In this document: positions 48,655-60,604 of the stretch, piece by piece
Position numbering within the stretch: position 1 is the first letter of the stretch
Layout: every line of letters starts with the position of its first letter
Assembly (NCBI RefSeq): GCF_000971215.1
Contig: NZ_BBMA01000003.1
Location: forward strand, 62,001 to 126,000
DNA from: Demequina silvatica
Lineage (GTDB): Bacteria; Actinomycetota; Actinomycetes; Actinomycetales; Demequinaceae
Length of the DNA stretch: 64,000 nucleotides
Reading direction: 5' to 3'
Translations under genes and position numbers: made by a program
Notes under the pieces: model-generated
What the model saw: only the letters and a program-made list of their open reading frames with translations
Database searches by the model: none
Told to the model about the DNA's origin: nothing

Positions 48655-49287
48655 CTAGTCCTTGATCGCGGTGAGCAGGCCGTCGCCCGCGGCGAGCAGC
48701 GACACCGCGGTGAGGCGCTCGTCCTCGCGCACCGCCTTGAGGGTCTCGCGCACCGCGGTGGTGTCCTTGTCGCGCTGGGCGGGGTCCGGCACGCGGCCGT
48801 GCCACAGCGCGTTGTCGATCAGCAGCAGCCCGCCCGGGCGCAGCAGCCGCATCGCGTGCTCGAGGTACGCCGGGTACTCCGACTTGCGGGCGTCGATCAG
48901 CACGATGTCGTAGCCGCCGTCCGTGAGGCGCGGCAGCACGTCGAGCGCGCGGCCCGTGATCATGCGCGCCCGCTCAGGAGCGAAGCCGGCGGCGGCGACC
49001 GTGCGCCTGGCGGCCTTGTGGTGCTCGGGCTCGACGTCGATCGTGGTGACCACGCCGGTGGGCGCCATGCCGCGCAGCAGGTAGGTGAGCGAGATGCCGG
49101 CGCCCGTCCCGATCTCGACCGCCGAGGTGGCGCGCGCGGTCCGGGCGAGCACCTCGATGGCCCGCGCGACCCCTGGCAGGACCGGCACGCATCCGAGCTG
49201 GTCGGCGACGTCGCGCGCTTCGAGGATCACCCGATCCTCCTCGACGAAGTCCTCCGCGTACGCCCAGTTCGCTGCCTCGATGCTCAT
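48655..49287 (-). CDS. SAM-dependent O-methyltransferase
   Basis: This 210-residue catechol-O-methyltransferase-like protein has motif [19 protein letters not shown] (about 55-72), [12 protein letters not shown] and the metal-binding [19 protein letters not shown] and [11 protein letters not shown]. It resembles the mycobacterial protein encoded next to sigE (Rv1220c-like). The methyl acceptor is unknown. It is divergent from sigE. Confidence 0.92.
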   Translation of the reverse strand: MSIEAANWAYAEDFVEEDRVILEARDVADQLGCVPVLPGVARAIEVLARTARATSAVEIGTGAGISLTYLLRGMAPTGVVTTIDVEPEHHKAARRTVAAAGFAPERARMITGRALDVLPRLTDGGYDIVLIDARKSEYPAYLEHAMRLLRPGGLLLIDNALWHGRVPDPAQRDKDTTAVRETLKAVREDERLTAVSLLAAGDGLLTAIKD

Positions 49288-49347
49288 GCCGCCTCCCTCT
49301 CGGGGGTCAGCCTATCCGGAGGTCCCAGCGAACTCTCAGACAGGCGT

Positions 49348-49374
49348 GGGAACATGGAGAAGTCAAGGCCCGTT
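49348..49374 (+). promoter_or_regulatory. Putative ECF sigma promoter of sigE
   Basis: GGGAAC (49348-49353) and GTT (49372-49374) are separated by 18 bp, the -35/-10 arrangement of ECF sigma factors of the SigE/SigR type. It lies 29 bp before the sigE start codon and would permit autoregulation. Confidence 0.55.
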
Positions 49375-49402
49375 GTACGGGTGTGATCAGGAGGGGAGCA
49401 CG

Positions 49403-49990
49403 ATGACCGAGACCGCAGTCCCGGCCGCTGAGGCAGCCCCCGTCGAGGCGCCCGAGCTCACCTGGGAGAGCATCGTCGCGAACCACTCGGCGCGCGTCTA
49501 CCGCCTCGCGTACCACCTCACCGGCAACCAGCACGATGCCGAGGACCTCACGCAGGACGTCTTCGTCCGCGTCTTCAACTCGCTGTCGCAGTACAAGCCC
49601 GGCACGTTCGAGGGCTGGCTGCACCGCATCACCACCAACCTGTTCCTCGACCGGATGCGCCGCAAGAAGCGGATCCGCTTCGACTTCATGGCCGACGACG
49701 ACGCCGCAGTGGCGACCTCTGACAGCTTCGACCGTCACGAGCGCTCGGGCCAGCCCGAGGACGCGTTCGACATGTCGAACCTGGGCGACGACATCATCGC
49801 CGCGCTCGCGGACCTCCCGCCGGAGTACCGCGCGGCCGTGGTGCTGAGCGACATCGAGGGCCTGTCCTACGAGGAGATCGCCGCCACGCTGGGCATCAAG
49901 ATGGGCACGGTCCGCTCCCGCCTGTCCCGCGCCCGCGCCCGGCTGCGCGAGTCTCTCGCCCACCGCGCCCCGGTGCGAGGTGGCGCGTGA
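49403..49990 (+). CDS. sigE: RNA polymerase ECF sigma factor SigE
   Basis: This 195-residue sigma-70 family protein has region 2 ([20 protein letters not shown], then QDVFVRVF and [20 protein letters not shown]) and region 4 ([40 protein letters not shown]). Its neighbours (anti-sigma factor, HtrA protease, TatB) match the mycobacterial sigE locus, an envelope-stress regulator. ATG 49403 follows GGAGGGG. It overlaps the anti-sigma gene by 4 bp. Confidence 0.95.
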   Translation: MTETAVPAAEAAPVEAPELTWESIVANHSARVYRLAYHLTGNQHDAEDLTQDVFVRVFNSLSQYKPGTFEGWLHRITTNLFLDRMRRKKRIRFDFMADDDAAVATSDSFDRHERSGQPEDAFDMSNLGDDIIAALADLPPEYRAAVVLSDIEGLSYEEIAATLGIKMGTVRSRLSRARARLRESLAHRAPVRGGA

Positions 49991-50829
49991 CGGCACGCCA
50001 CCTCGGCGAGCGGATCCACGATCTGCTCGACAACCGCCTCTCCTCGGAGAGCGCGGCTGAGGCGATGGCGCACCTCGAGGAGTGCGACGACTGCGCGCGC
50101 CGGTGGGAGGGCATGCGCGCCGCGCGCGAGGCGCTCCACTCGTCCGAGGCGGGCATCGACATGCGGTTCACGCAGCAGCTGCTCGACCGCGACCGCATGG
50201 CGGAGATCGCGTCGCACGAGACGCGTCAGCGCGCCCGCGCCGCGCGCGGCCGCGACCGGCGGCCGGCGGTGCTCACGCTGTCCCTCACCCTCATCCTGGT
50301 CGCCGTGATCGGCGCCGCGTACGTCGCCGGCGAGCCCGGCGACATCGACCCAGGACTCTCGGCCTCCGCGGAGGAGCAGGGGCCGAGCGTCGTCCACCTG
50401 GACCCCGACGCCATGCGCGACGGGGTGTCGATGGGCGACTGGATCCACCCGGATTGGCAGTCGAGTGGATCCACCCCAGTCGAGGCTGCGGTGCGCGAGG
50501 GCCCCAACGGCTCCCGCGTGCTCGTCTACACCCTGGTCAGCGACGGCGAGTCCGTGCTGGCGCTCGAGACGCGAGGCCGCCTCGCACCCGAGCGCGTCGC
50601 GGCTCTGCCCGTGGCCGAGGTGGAGGGCCTCGACGCCTATGTGGTGGGCACGGACCCGAGCCGCATCGTCTGGCAGGCGGGCGACATCGTGGTGGCGCTC
50701 CAGTGCGAGTGCCTTCTCGACACCCTCGAGGACCTGGCCGCCCAGTTCCCCCAGGACGACGAGCCGAGCGCCGTCGACCAGATCATGACCGGCCTGGGTG
50801 TCTTCGGCGACGCCCTCACCGGTCACTAG
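49987..50829 (+). CDS. rseA: Zinc-binding anti-sigma factor (RseA-like)
   Basis: The 280-residue product has an N-terminal ZAS motif HxxxCxxC, His29, Cys33 and Cys36 in [13 protein letters not shown], that binds SigE. One membrane helix follows (about 93-113, [19 protein letters not shown]). The extracytoplasmic domain contains [20 protein letters not shown]. It would hold SigE at the membrane until stress, with regulated proteolysis or oxidation releasing it. It starts with GTG overlapping the sigE stop. Confidence 0.88.
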   Translation: MTARHLGERIHDLLDNRLSSESAAEAMAHLEECDDCARRWEGMRAAREALHSSEAGIDMRFTQQLLDRDRMAEIASHETRQRARAARGRDRRPAVLTLSLTLILVAVIGAAYVAGEPGDIDPGLSASAEEQGPSVVHLDPDAMRDGVSMGDWIHPDWQSSGSTPVEAAVREGPNGSRVLVYTLVSDGESVLALETRGRLAPERVAALPVAEVEGLDAYVVGTDPSRIVWQAGDIVVALQCECLLDTLEDLAAQFPQDDEPSAVDQIMTGLGVFGDALTGH

Positions 50830-50852
50830 CCCCCCGAGGGAAGAGAACCCCG

Positions 50853-52340
50853 ATGAACGACAACCCCTTCGCGCCTCCGCGCGACCACTCCGGCTCGGAC
50901 ACCGAGTCGACTGCCACCTCCGAGACCGCCACCGTCCGCGTCCACGACGAGGCGCCCGCGACCAACGACACGGTCGAGCTGCCCCCGGCGATCTCGCCGC
51001 AGCGGCCCGCCGCCGAGCCCGCCGCCGCCGAGACCACCGCGGTGCTGCCCACGCAGTCCTTCGCGCAGCCCGAGGACCCGGCGACGCAGGCGTACCTGCC
51101 TCCCGTCGAGCCTCCGGCCGAGACCCCGTCGACCGCGGCCGCGCCTCAGCCCGGCCGTCTGCGCCGCTCGACCGTGGCCGCCGTCGCTGCCGGCGCGCTC
51201 GTGCTCGGCCTGGGCGGCGGCCTCGCCGGCGCCTGGGCGTACGACTCGCTCGCGGGCGACTCGTCGAGCACCGCCTCGTCCTCGACGGCCGGCGGCACCT
51301 CGACGCTGCCCACCAGCAGCTCCTCGACCATCGCCCGCACGGACGAGAACACGGTCGCGGCCATCGCGTCCGCGGTCATGCCGTCCGTGGTGTCGATCCA
51401 GAACATCCAGGGTGGCCAGGAGGCCGCCGAGGGCTCGGGCTTCATCATCCGCGAGGACGGCTACATCCTCACCAACAACCACGTGGTCGAGGGCTCCGAC
51501 AACGACACGGTCACCGTGGTGATGAGCGACGGCTCCGAGCACGAGGGCGAGGTGGTCGGTGCGACCGCCGACTACGACCTCGCCGTCGTCAAGATCGACG
51601 AGGAGGGCCTCACCCCGCTCGTGCTGGGAGACTCCGACGAGCTCGTGGTCGGCGACGACGTCATCGCGGTCGGCTCCCCGCTGGGCCTCGAGTCCACCGT
51701 GACCACCGGCATCGTCTCGGCGCTGCACCGTCCCGTCACCGCCGGCGACACCTCCTCGACCGCGTTCATCGACGCGATCCAGACCGACGCCGCGATCAAC
51801 CCCGGCAACTCGGGCGGCCCGCTCATCAACTCCGAGGGCGAGGTGATCGGCATCAACTCGGCCATCGCGTCGCTCGGCTCGAGCTCCGAGACCGCGGGCT
51901 CGGTGGGCCTCGGCTTCGCGATCACGTCCAACCAGGCGCGTCGCACCGCGGAGGAGATCATCGCGACCGGCGAGGCCACCTACCCCGTCGTGGGCGTCAT
52001 GCTCGACTCGTCCTACACGGGCGAGGGCGTCAAGGTCGCCGAGACCGACGGCGCCGTCGCCGAGGGCGGCCCCGCCGCGCTGGCGGGCGTCCAGCCCGGC
52101 GACATCATCACCGCGATCGACGGCCGTCCCATCACCCGCAGCGAGGAGCTGATCGTCGCGATCCGCGCGAAGGCGTCCGACGACACGGTGGTCCTCACCG
52201 TGGACCGCGGCGGCAGCACCCAGGACATCTCGGTCACGCTGGTGCCCAACACCGACGTGTCCTACGGCGACTCCGGCGAGGAGGATCAGGGCGGACTGGG
52301 CGGCGATGGCGGCCAGCTGTTCCCCGACCCGTCAGAATAG
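50853..52340 (+). CDS. htrA: HtrA/DegP-family serine protease with PDZ domain
   Basis: This 495-residue membrane-tethered protease degrades misfolded envelope proteins. It has a disordered cytoplasmic N-terminus, one membrane helix (about 104-127) and a trypsin-like domain with the triad His210 (LTNNHVVEG), Asp242 (DYDLAVVKI) and Ser320 (INPGNSGGPLIN). A PDZ domain follows with ALAGVQPGDIITAIDGRPI. It follows the anti-sigma gene by 23 bp, the standard sigE order. The ATG is 50853. Confidence 0.95.
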   Translation: MNDNPFAPPRDHSGSDTESTATSETATVRVHDEAPATNDTVELPPAISPQRPAAEPAAAETTAVLPTQSFAQPEDPATQAYLPPVEPPAETPSTAAAPQPGRLRRSTVAAVAAGALVLGLGGGLAGAWAYDSLAGDSSSTASSSTAGGTSTLPTSSSSTIARTDENTVAAIASAVMPSVVSIQNIQGGQEAAEGSGFIIREDGYILTNNHVVEGSDNDTVTVVMSDGSEHEGEVVGATADYDLAVVKIDEEGLTPLVLGDSDELVVGDDVIAVGSPLGLESTVTTGIVSALHRPVTAGDTSSTAFIDAIQTDAAINPGNSGGPLINSEGEVIGINSAIASLGSSSETAGSVGLGFAITSNQARRTAEEIIATGEATYPVVGVMLDSSYTGEGVKVAETDGAVAEGGPAALAGVQPGDIITAIDGRPITRSEELIVAIRAKASDDTVVLTVDRGGSTQDISVTLVPNTDVSYGDSGEEDQGGLGGDGGQLFPDPSE

Positions 52341-52345
52341 GGTCC

Positions 52346-52672
52346 ATGTTCGACATCAACGGCGGGGAGCTCCTCATCCTCGTGCTGGTCGCCATCGTGG
52401 TGATCGGGCCCGAGAGGATGCCGGAGTACGCGAAGCAGCTCCGCTCCCTCGTCGTGCGCGGACGCGACATGCTTCAGGACGGCAAGAACACCCTGAAGAA
52501 GGAGGTCGGCGAGGAGGTCGACTGGTCGCAGCTCGACCCGCGCCAGTACGACCCCCGCCGGATCGTCCGCGAGGCGCTCAACGAGCCGACGCCGCCCACC
52601 CGGGCGGCGTCGGTCCGTCGTCTCACCGAGGCGCCCCCTGGCCAGGCGCCCTTCGACGCCGAGGCCACCTGA
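52346..52672 (+). CDS. tatB: Sec-independent protein translocase subunit TatB
   Basis: This 108-residue protein has the TatA/B N-terminal helix ([20 protein letters not shown]) with the [11 protein letters not shown] amphipathic helix after it. The short C-terminal part and the position after htrA point to TatB. It forms the Tat receptor with TatC, which is not in the window. ATG 52346 follows CAGAAT by 7 nt (leaderless layout). Confidence 0.9.
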   Translation: MFDINGGELLILVLVAIVVIGPERMPEYAKQLRSLVVRGRDMLQDGKNTLKKEVGEEVDWSQLDPRQYDPRRIVREALNEPTPPTRAASVRRLTEAPPGQAPFDAEAT

Positions 52673-52718
52673 CGCATCGTCCCCCCGCCGTCCCACGCGG
52701 GTGAGAAGGGACGATGCG
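52673..52718. repeat. Inverted pair of GGACGATGCG motifs between tatB and trpS
   Basis: CGCATCGTCC at 52673-52682 and GGACGATGCG at 52709-52718 are exact inverted copies, with the extra C/G on each inner side giving 11-bp arms and a 24-nt loop. The pair could fold into a hairpin and terminate tatB transcription. Confidence 0.55.
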
Positions 52719-52763
52719 GGGGCCGGGTCAGGCGCACCCCGCAACTTTTGGAACAATGGGTCC

Positions 52764-53771
52764 ATGACTCGTGTGTTCTCGGGCATGCAGCCCACCTCCG
52801 ACTCCCTGCACCTCGGCAACTACCTGGGCGCGCTGGTCGAGTGGGTGAAGCTCCAGGACACCCACGAGGCCATCTACTCCGTGGTGGACCTGCACGCGCT
52901 CACCGTGCAGCCGGACCCCGAGCTGCTGCGGGCGCGCACGCGCCGCACCGCCGCCCAGTACCTCGCGGCGGGCGTGGACCCCGACCGGTCGCTGTGCTTC
53001 GTGCAGTCGCACGTGCCGCAGCACGCCGAGCTCGCGTGGGTGCTGTCGACGTTCACCGGCATGGGCGAGGCGTCGCGCATGACCCAGTTCAAGGACAAGG
53101 CGCAGAAGACCGGCGAGTCCGGCGCGAACGTGGGCCTGTTCACCTACCCGATCCTCATGGCGGCGGACATCCTGCTGTACGACACCGACGTGGTGCCCGT
53201 TGGCGAGGACCAGCGCCAGCACCTCGAGCTGTCGCGCGACCTCGCGCAGCGCATCAACGGGCGCTTCGGCGAGGGCACGGTCAAGGTGCCCGGCGTGCAC
53301 ATCGTCAAGGAGACCGCGAAGATCTACGACCTGGTGGACCCCACCAAGAAGATGTCGAAGTCCTCGGGCAACCCCAAGGGCATCATCGAGATGCTCGACG
53401 ACCCTCGCAAGGTCGCGAAGAACATCAAGTCCGCGACCACGGACAGCGGCTCCGTCATCAGCTTCGACCGCGAGGAGAAGGCGGGCGTCTCGAACCTGCT
53501 CACCATCTACTCGGCACTGACCAACCGGACCGTCGAGGAGATCGTCGCGGACTACGAGGGCAAGATGTACGGCCACCTCAAGGTGGACCTCGCCGACGTG
53601 GTGGTGGACTACCTCACGCCGTTCCACGACGCCGCCAACGAGTGGATCGCGTCGCCGGACAAGCTCGACGCGGTGCTCGCGAAGGGTGCCGCCAAGGCGT
53701 CCGCGCTGGCACAGGAGACGCTGGACCGCATCTACGACAGACTGGGGCTGCTGCCCCCGCTGCACCGCTGA
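52764..53771 (+). CDS. trpS: Tryptophanyl-tRNA synthetase
   Basis: TrpRS charges tRNA(Trp). The 335-residue class I enzyme has [20 protein letters not shown] with the HIGH-like HLGN (about 16-19), [20 protein letters not shown] (about 139-158) and the KMSKS motif [14 protein letters not shown] (about 193-206). ATG 52764 is 6 nt after AACAAT, a weaker -10. Only one TrpRS is visible here. Confidence 0.96.
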   Translation: MTRVFSGMQPTSDSLHLGNYLGALVEWVKLQDTHEAIYSVVDLHALTVQPDPELLRARTRRTAAQYLAAGVDPDRSLCFVQSHVPQHAELAWVLSTFTGMGEASRMTQFKDKAQKTGESGANVGLFTYPILMAADILLYDTDVVPVGEDQRQHLELSRDLAQRINGRFGEGTVKVPGVHIVKETAKIYDLVDPTKKMSKSSGNPKGIIEMLDDPRKVAKNIKSATTDSGSVISFDREEKAGVSNLLTIYSALTNRTVEEIVADYEGKMYGHLKVDLADVVVDYLTPFHDAANEWIASPDKLDAVLAKGAAKASALAQETLDRIYDRLGLLPPLHR

Positions 53772-53799
53772 CCCGGACCGCCCAGCCCAGAGGAGCCCC

Positions 53800-54828
53800 G
53801 TGACCACCGACGACGTCAAGGCCAAGGCCGTGGGCGTGGTCGAGCGCGGCAAGGGGCTCAAGGCCTGGTGGGACGGCTCCTCGTGGGGCCGGGGCCTCAA
53901 GCGCTTCTCGGTGCAGAACGGCAACGTGCTCTCGGCCGGCATCGCGTACTTCTCACTCGCCTCGGTCGCCGCCGGGATCGTGGTCGCCACCACGCTCGCC
54001 ACGGTGTTCCTCGCGGGCAACGACGAGCTGCGCGACTCGCTGGTCGAGTACCTGTCCGAGGCGGTGCCCGGGCTCATCGCCGCGGAGCCGGGGGGGACCG
54101 GGCTGATCCAGCCGGACGACCTGGGCTCGGGCAGCGCCACCACCGTCGCGGGCGTGGTCGGGATCGTGTCCTTCCTCATCCTCATCAACACGGCGACGCG
54201 GTTCATCGCCGGCCTGCGCACGTCCACGCGGACCATGCTCGGCAACGAGGTCGCCTCGCCCGTGCTGGGCAAGCTGCGCGACGTGGTCGCCCTGGTCGCG
54301 CTCGCCGTGATCGCCTTCGTGGGTCTCGCGATCCAGGTGGTCGCGTCGAGCGCCGCGCGGGCGGTCGCGGACGCGGTGGGCCTGACGGTGCCCACCTGGG
54401 AGATCCGGCTGATCGGCTACGGCGCCGGCCTGGTCGCGGACATGCTCTACGTCGCGCTGGTGCTGATGCTGCTCGGCGGCGCCCGCCTGTCCTGGCGCGT
54501 GGCCTGGATCATCCTGGTCGCCGCGGTGGCGATCGGCGTGCTGCGCATCGGTGTGACGTTCGTGGTGAGCGGCACCACCGACTCGAAGGTGCTGGCGCCG
54601 TTCGCGGCGATCATCACGCTGATGATCTTCGTGGACTACGTCAACCGCTTCATCCTCATGGGTGCCGCGTGGCTGGGCGCGCACCACCGCGAGCACCACC
54701 AGGGGCAGATCCACCCGGACAGCGTCGAGCCGCCCACGGTCACCGTCGCGGGGCGCAAGGGACGGCTGGGCACGCCGGTGTCCACGGCGCGCGCGACGCT
54801 GCGCAACCCGGAGGCGCCCACGGACTGA
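53800..54828 (+). CDS. YihY/BrkB-family membrane protein
   Basis: This 342-residue protein has six predicted membrane helices and the YihY core: RFSVQNGNVLSAGIAYFSLA, VSFLILINTATRFIAGLRTS and AIITLMIFVDYVNRFILMGA. The family was once annotated as RNase BN, but its function is not established. The GTG 53800 follows AGAGGAG. It is probably cotranscribed with trpS; the gap is 28 bp. Confidence 0.88.
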   Translation: MTTDDVKAKAVGVVERGKGLKAWWDGSSWGRGLKRFSVQNGNVLSAGIAYFSLASVAAGIVVATTLATVFLAGNDELRDSLVEYLSEAVPGLIAAEPGGTGLIQPDDLGSGSATTVAGVVGIVSFLILINTATRFIAGLRTSTRTMLGNEVASPVLGKLRDVVALVALAVIAFVGLAIQVVASSAARAVADAVGLTVPTWEIRLIGYGAGLVADMLYVALVLMLLGGARLSWRVAWIILVAAVAIGVLRIGVTFVVSGTTDSKVLAPFAAIITLMIFVDYVNRFILMGAAWLGAHHREHHQGQIHPDSVEPPTVTVAGRKGRLGTPVSTARATLRNPEAPTD

Positions 54829-54843
54829 CTGCCTCCGGGTTGC
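54803..54843. terminator. Terminator shared by YihY gene and sdhB
   Basis: A perfect 13-bp stem, GCAACCCGGAGGC (54803-54815) with 54831-54843, encloses a 15-nt loop that contains the YihY stop codon. It faces two convergent genes. Confidence 0.75.
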
Positions 54844-54846
54844 GGC

Positions 54847-55610
54847 TCAGACCTCGCCCGAGGTGAGCGCCCTCTTGACCTCGGAGATCGCCTTGGTGAC
54901 CTCGATGCCGCGCGGGCAGGCCTCGGTGCAGTTGAACGCCGTGCGGCACTTCCACACGCCGGCCTTGTCGTTGAGGATCTCGAGGCGGTCCCACTGGCCC
55001 TCGTCGCGCGAGTCGAAGATGAAGCGGTGCGCGCCCACGATCGCCTGGGGTCCGAAGTACTGGCCGTCGGTCCAGAACACCGGGCAGCTCGAGGTGCACG
55101 CGGCGCACATGATGCACTTGGTGGTGTCGTCGAAGCGGGCGCGGTCCTCGGGGGACTGCAGGCGCTCGCGCGTCGGGGCGGCGCCCGTGGTCATGAGGAA
55201 CGGCATGATCTCGCGGTAGGAGGCGAAGAACGGCTCCATGTCCACGATCAGGTCCTTCTCGACCGGCAGACCCTTGATGGGCTCGACCGTGATGGGCCGC
55301 GCCGGGTTGAGGTCCTTGAGCAGCGTCTTGCACGCGAGGCGGTTGCGGCCGTTGATGCGCATCGCGTCGGAGCCGCACACGCCGTGCGCGCACGAGCGGC
55401 GGAAGGACAGCGACCCGTCCTGGTCCCACTTCACCTTGTGCAGCGCGTCGAGCACGCGGTCCGTGGCGTGCGCCTCGACCTGGAACTCCTCCCAGTAGGA
55501 CTCGCCGGCCGCGTGGTCGGCGGTGCCCTCGGGGTTGGTGCGCAGGATCTTCAGGGTGACGGTGAGGGCGGTGACCTCGCCGACGGCGGGGGACTCGGCT
55601 ACGGCCGTCA

Positions 55611-55611
<1 letters not shown>
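54847..55611 (-). CDS. sdhB: Succinate dehydrogenase iron-sulfur subunit
   Basis: This 254-residue subunit carries three clusters: the N-terminal 2Fe ligands in SCAHGVCGSDAM and RLACKT, then CIMCAACTSSCPVF (4Fe) and CRTAFNCTEACPRGIEV (3Fe). It passes electrons from SdhA to the membrane anchor subunits. ATG 55611 overlaps the sdhA stop (ATGA). It is the last gene of sdhCDAB. Confidence 0.96.
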
Positions 55612-57376
<1,765 letters not shown>

Positions 57377-57380
<4 letters not shown>

Positions 57381-57847
57381 GCGAGGTCCTTGCAGAAGCT
57401 GGGGAGAAGGCTGGGGTCCGCGCCTGCGGGGCACGGGTCGAACGTGAAGATGACGAGCGAGCCCAGCACGATGATGCCGATCACGGCGACGCCGAGCGCG
57501 CCGTGGAGCAGCTTGTTGAGCCACGGCGTGTGCGCGTAGTCGTTGATGAGCAGGCGCATGCCGTTGCCGCCGTGCAGCATCGCGAGCACCAGCATGGTGA
57601 GGTCCCACACCTGCCACAGCGGGCTCGCCAGCTTGCCGGCGACGAAGGCGAAGTCGATCTGGTTCACGCCGTCGCCCGTCATCAGGTTGATGAACAGGTG
57701 CGTGAGGATGAGGATCACCAGGATCGGGCCGGAGATGCGCATGAAGCGCCACGACCACTGCTCGGCGCCGGGGCGGACCCGGCCGGAGCGGATCCGCGGC
57801 TCCTTGATCTTGGGGCCGGGCACGAACTCGGGGGACGAGGCGGTCAT
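57377..57847 (-). CDS. sdhD: Succinate dehydrogenase membrane anchor subunit
   Basis: This 156-residue protein has three predicted helices, including [20 protein letters not shown] (possible heme-ligand His), [20 protein letters not shown] (second His and quinone-site region) and [13 protein letters not shown]. It overlaps sdhC and sdhA by 3-4 bp, so the genes are tightly coupled. Confidence 0.9.
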
Positions 57848-58218
57848 CAGGCACCCCCGAACACGTGCATGAGGTGGCGGGGCAGGAAGCCGGCCATGAG
57901 CACGGCGAAGACGATCCACACCGCCCACACCAGCTGCTTCTGGTGGCGCAGCGCCCAGGTGGAGCGGTCGACGGCGATGATCCGCAGGCCGTTGAAGGCG
58001 TGCAGCAGGATCGCGGCGACCAGGCCGGCCTCGACCAGGCCGTAGATGGGCGTCTTGTAGCTCCCGATCACCTCGTTGTACGCCTCGGGGGAGACGCGCA
58101 CGAGCGCGGTGTCGAGCACATGGACCAGCAGGAAGAAGAAGATCGCGACGCCAGTGACACGGTGGACCACCCACATCCACATGCCTTCATGGCCTCGGTA
58201 CAGCGTTGTCGGGGACAC
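57847..58218 (-). CDS. sdhC: Succinate dehydrogenase cytochrome b556 subunit
   Basis: This 123-residue membrane protein has three helices and the SdhC signature [18 protein letters not shown], with a likely heme-ligating His; [18 protein letters not shown] and [14 protein letters not shown] follow. It heads the sdhCDAB operon with a GTG start at 58218 after GAGGAGGG. It is divergent from manC. Confidence 0.93.
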   Translation of the reverse strand: MSPTTLYRGHEGMWMWVVHRVTGVAIFFFLLVHVLDTALVRVSPEAYNEVIGSYKTPIYGLVEAGLVAAILLHAFNGLRIIAVDRSTWALRHQKQLVWAVWIVFAVLMAGFLPRHLMHVFGGA

Positions 58219-58271
58219 GTCCCTCCTCAGAGCACTACAGCGGGCTTGACGGCCATCCTAATGTGGTCGCC

Positions 58272-59372
58272 ATGACGGCTGAGCACACCGACTCGCAGAT
58301 CATGTCCGATTTCGTAGAGGATCTGGTGACGGTGATCCCCGCGGGCGGCGTCGGCTCCCGCCTGTGGCCGCTGTCGCAGCCGCACCGCCCCAAGTTCCTG
58401 CTGGACCTCCTGGGCACCGGCGCGACGCTGATCCAGGACACCGTCGCGCGCGTGAGCCCGCTGTCGGAGCGCGTGGTGGTGGTCACCGGCGAGCGGCACG
58501 CGGACGCGGTCGCCGCGCAGGTGCCCGCGGTGCCGCGCGAGAACCTGGTGACCGAGCCCAGCCCGCGCGACTCCATGGCCGCGATCGCGCTCGCCGCGGC
58601 GCTCATCGAGGAGCGGTGGGGGAGCCGCGTCATGGCGTCCTTCGCCGCGGACCACCTCATCCCCGACGCCGAGTCCTTCCGCGCGACGGTGCGCGAGGCC
58701 GCCCGCGTCGCACGGACCGGGAAGGTCGTGGTGATCGGGATCGCGCCCACCGAGCCGTCCACCGCGTTCGGCTACATCGAGATGGGCGAGCCGCTGTCCG
58801 GCGACGCGCGCCACGTGGTCGCGTTCACGGAGAAGCCCGACGCGGAGACCGCCGCCGGGATGCTCGCGCGCGGCTCCTTCGCGTGGAACGCCGGCATGTT
58901 CGTCATGCGCACCGACGTGCTCCTGGGCCACCTCGACCGGCTGCAGCCCACGCTCGCCGCCGGCGTGCGCGAGATCGCTGCCGCCTGGGACGGCGCGGAC
59001 CGCGCCGAGGTCCTCGCGCGCGTGTGGCCCACGCTCACCCGCATCGCGATCGACCACGCGATCGCCGAACCCGTGGCCGCGGACGGCGGCGTCGCGGTGG
59101 TCCCCGCGAGCTTCGAGTGGCACGACGTGGGCGACTTCGACTCGCTCGCCGAGCTCTCCGGCGCCGGCGGGGAGGCCGTCGCGATCGGCCGCACCGCGCC
59201 CGTGGGCGCGGTGGGCGCCCGCGGGTCCCTGGTGATCGGGGGCGTCAAGCCCGTCGTGGTCGTGGGGGTGGACGATGCGGTGGTGGTCGAGTCGGACGAG
59301 GCCATCCTGGTGACGGTGCGGGCCTCCGCGCAGCGCGTGAAGGACGCCGGGGCCGCGCTCGAATCCGCCTGA
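58272..59372 (+). CDS. manC: Mannose-1-phosphate guanylyltransferase
   Basis: ManC makes GDP-mannose from mannose-1-phosphate and GTP, for glycans and lipomannans. The 366-residue product has the nucleotidyltransferase motif IPAGGVGSRLWPLSQPHRPK (about 22-41) and FAADHLIP, FTEKPDAETA and FEWHDVGDFDSLAEL. The ATG 58272 lies 7 nt after TAATGT, leaderless. It is the only sugar-nucleotide gene in the window and stands alone. Confidence 0.93.
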   Translation: MTAEHTDSQIMSDFVEDLVTVIPAGGVGSRLWPLSQPHRPKFLLDLLGTGATLIQDTVARVSPLSERVVVVTGERHADAVAAQVPAVPRENLVTEPSPRDSMAAIALAAALIEERWGSRVMASFAADHLIPDAESFRATVREAARVARTGKVVVIGIAPTEPSTAFGYIEMGEPLSGDARHVVAFTEKPDAETAAGMLARGSFAWNAGMFVMRTDVLLGHLDRLQPTLAAGVREIAAAWDGADRAEVLARVWPTLTRIAIDHAIAEPVAADGGVAVVPASFEWHDVGDFDSLAELSGAGGEAVAIGRTAPVGAVGARGSLVIGGVKPVVVVGVDDAVVVESDEAILVTVRASAQRVKDAGAALESA

Positions 59373-59506
59373 GCAGGGAGAATCGTTGCCGGATTGTTGC
59401 GGACGCGAGACCAACGCGGGTTTGTTCGTAACATTGCGTCCGTACGATGACCCGTACAACCCCCGCCCGGTGGCAGCCGGGCATGACTGACAGAGGGAAA
59501 CACCTG

Positions 59507-60589
59507 ATGAAGAAGATCATCCGCGTGGGTGCCGTCGCCGCAGTGTCGGCGCTCGCCCTGGCAGCTTGTGCGTCCGCCCCCGAGGAGGAGGCGAGCTCGT
59601 CCGCCACGGCGGACGCCGGCGCTCCCGTCGAGACCGTCGACTTCAAGGCCTGCATGGTCTCGGACTCGGGCGGCTTCGACGACCAGTCGTTCAACCAGTC
59701 GGGCTACGAGGGCCTGACCCGCGCGGAGGCCGAGCTCGGCATCGAGATCGCGTCCGCGGAGTCGACCACCGAGGCTGACTTCGGCCCGAACATCGAGGCC
59801 CAGGTCGCGGCCGGCTGCGACCTCATCATCACCGTCGGCTTCCTGCTCAGCCAGGCCACCGTCGACGCCGCGCTCGCCAACCCGGACGTGCACTTCGCGA
59901 TCATCGACGACCTCGCCGACAACGACTTCGACGGCACCATCGACGCCGACAACATCAAGCCGATCACCTTCGACACGGACGAGGCCTCGTTCCTCGCGGG
60001 CTACGCCGCGGCCGGTGCGTCGCAGTCCGGCACCCTGTCGACCTTCGGCGGCATGAACATCCCGTCGGTCACCATCTTCATGGACGGCTTCCTCGCGGGT
60101 GCCAACTACTACAACGAGGCCAACGGCGGCAATGTCAAGGTCCTCGGTTGGGACGGCACCGACGGCCAGTTCACGGGCGACTTCTCCGACCAGGCGAAGG
60201 GCCAGAACGTGACCGAGGAGTTCCTCAGCCAGGGTTCTGACATCGTCATGCCGGTTGCGGGCCCCGTGGGTCTCGGCGCCGCCGCGGCCGTGCAGTCGTC
60301 CGGCGACGCGTGGCTGATCGGTGTGGACTCCGACTGGACCCTCACCACCGACTACGCGGACATCATCCTCACGTCGGTGCTCAAGAACATCGGCAACTCG
60401 GTGTTCGACACCATCGCGGAGACCATCGACGCCGGCTTCTCGACCGAGCCCTACCTGGGCACGCTCGAGAACGAGGGCGTGGGCGTCGCGGACTTCGCCG
60501 AGGGCGCCGTGCCCGACGCCGTGCTCACCGAGCTCGACGCGATCAAGGCCGGCATCATCGACGGCTCGATCTCGGTCGACGTCTCCTAA
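59507..60589 (+). CDS. BMP-family nucleoside ABC transporter lipoprotein
   Basis: This 360-residue substrate-binding lipoprotein has a lipobox LAAC (Cys21) and the BMP core: VSDSGGFDDQSFNQSGYEGL, LIITVGFLLSQATVDAA, NIKPITFDTDEASFLAGYAA and AWLIGVDSDW. BmpA/PnrA-type proteins bind purine nucleosides. It is followed by an ATPase and two permeases of the same type. AGAGGG lies upstream of ATG 59507. A hairpin separates it from the ATPase gene. Confidence 0.92.
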   Translation: MKKIIRVGAVAAVSALALAACASAPEEEASSSATADAGAPVETVDFKACMVSDSGGFDDQSFNQSGYEGLTRAEAELGIEIASAESTTEADFGPNIEAQVAAGCDLIITVGFLLSQATVDAALANPDVHFAIIDDLADNDFDGTIDADNIKPITFDTDEASFLAGYAAAGASQSGTLSTFGGMNIPSVTIFMDGFLAGANYYNEANGGNVKVLGWDGTDGQFTGDFSDQAKGQNVTEEFLSQGSDIVMPVAGPVGLGAAAAVQSSGDAWLIGVDSDWTLTTDYADIILTSVLKNIGNSVFDTIAETIDAGFSTEPYLGTLENEGVGVADFAEGAVPDAVLTELDAIKAGIIDGSISVDVS

Positions 60590-60604
60590 GACAGCACCGT
60601 TCAG

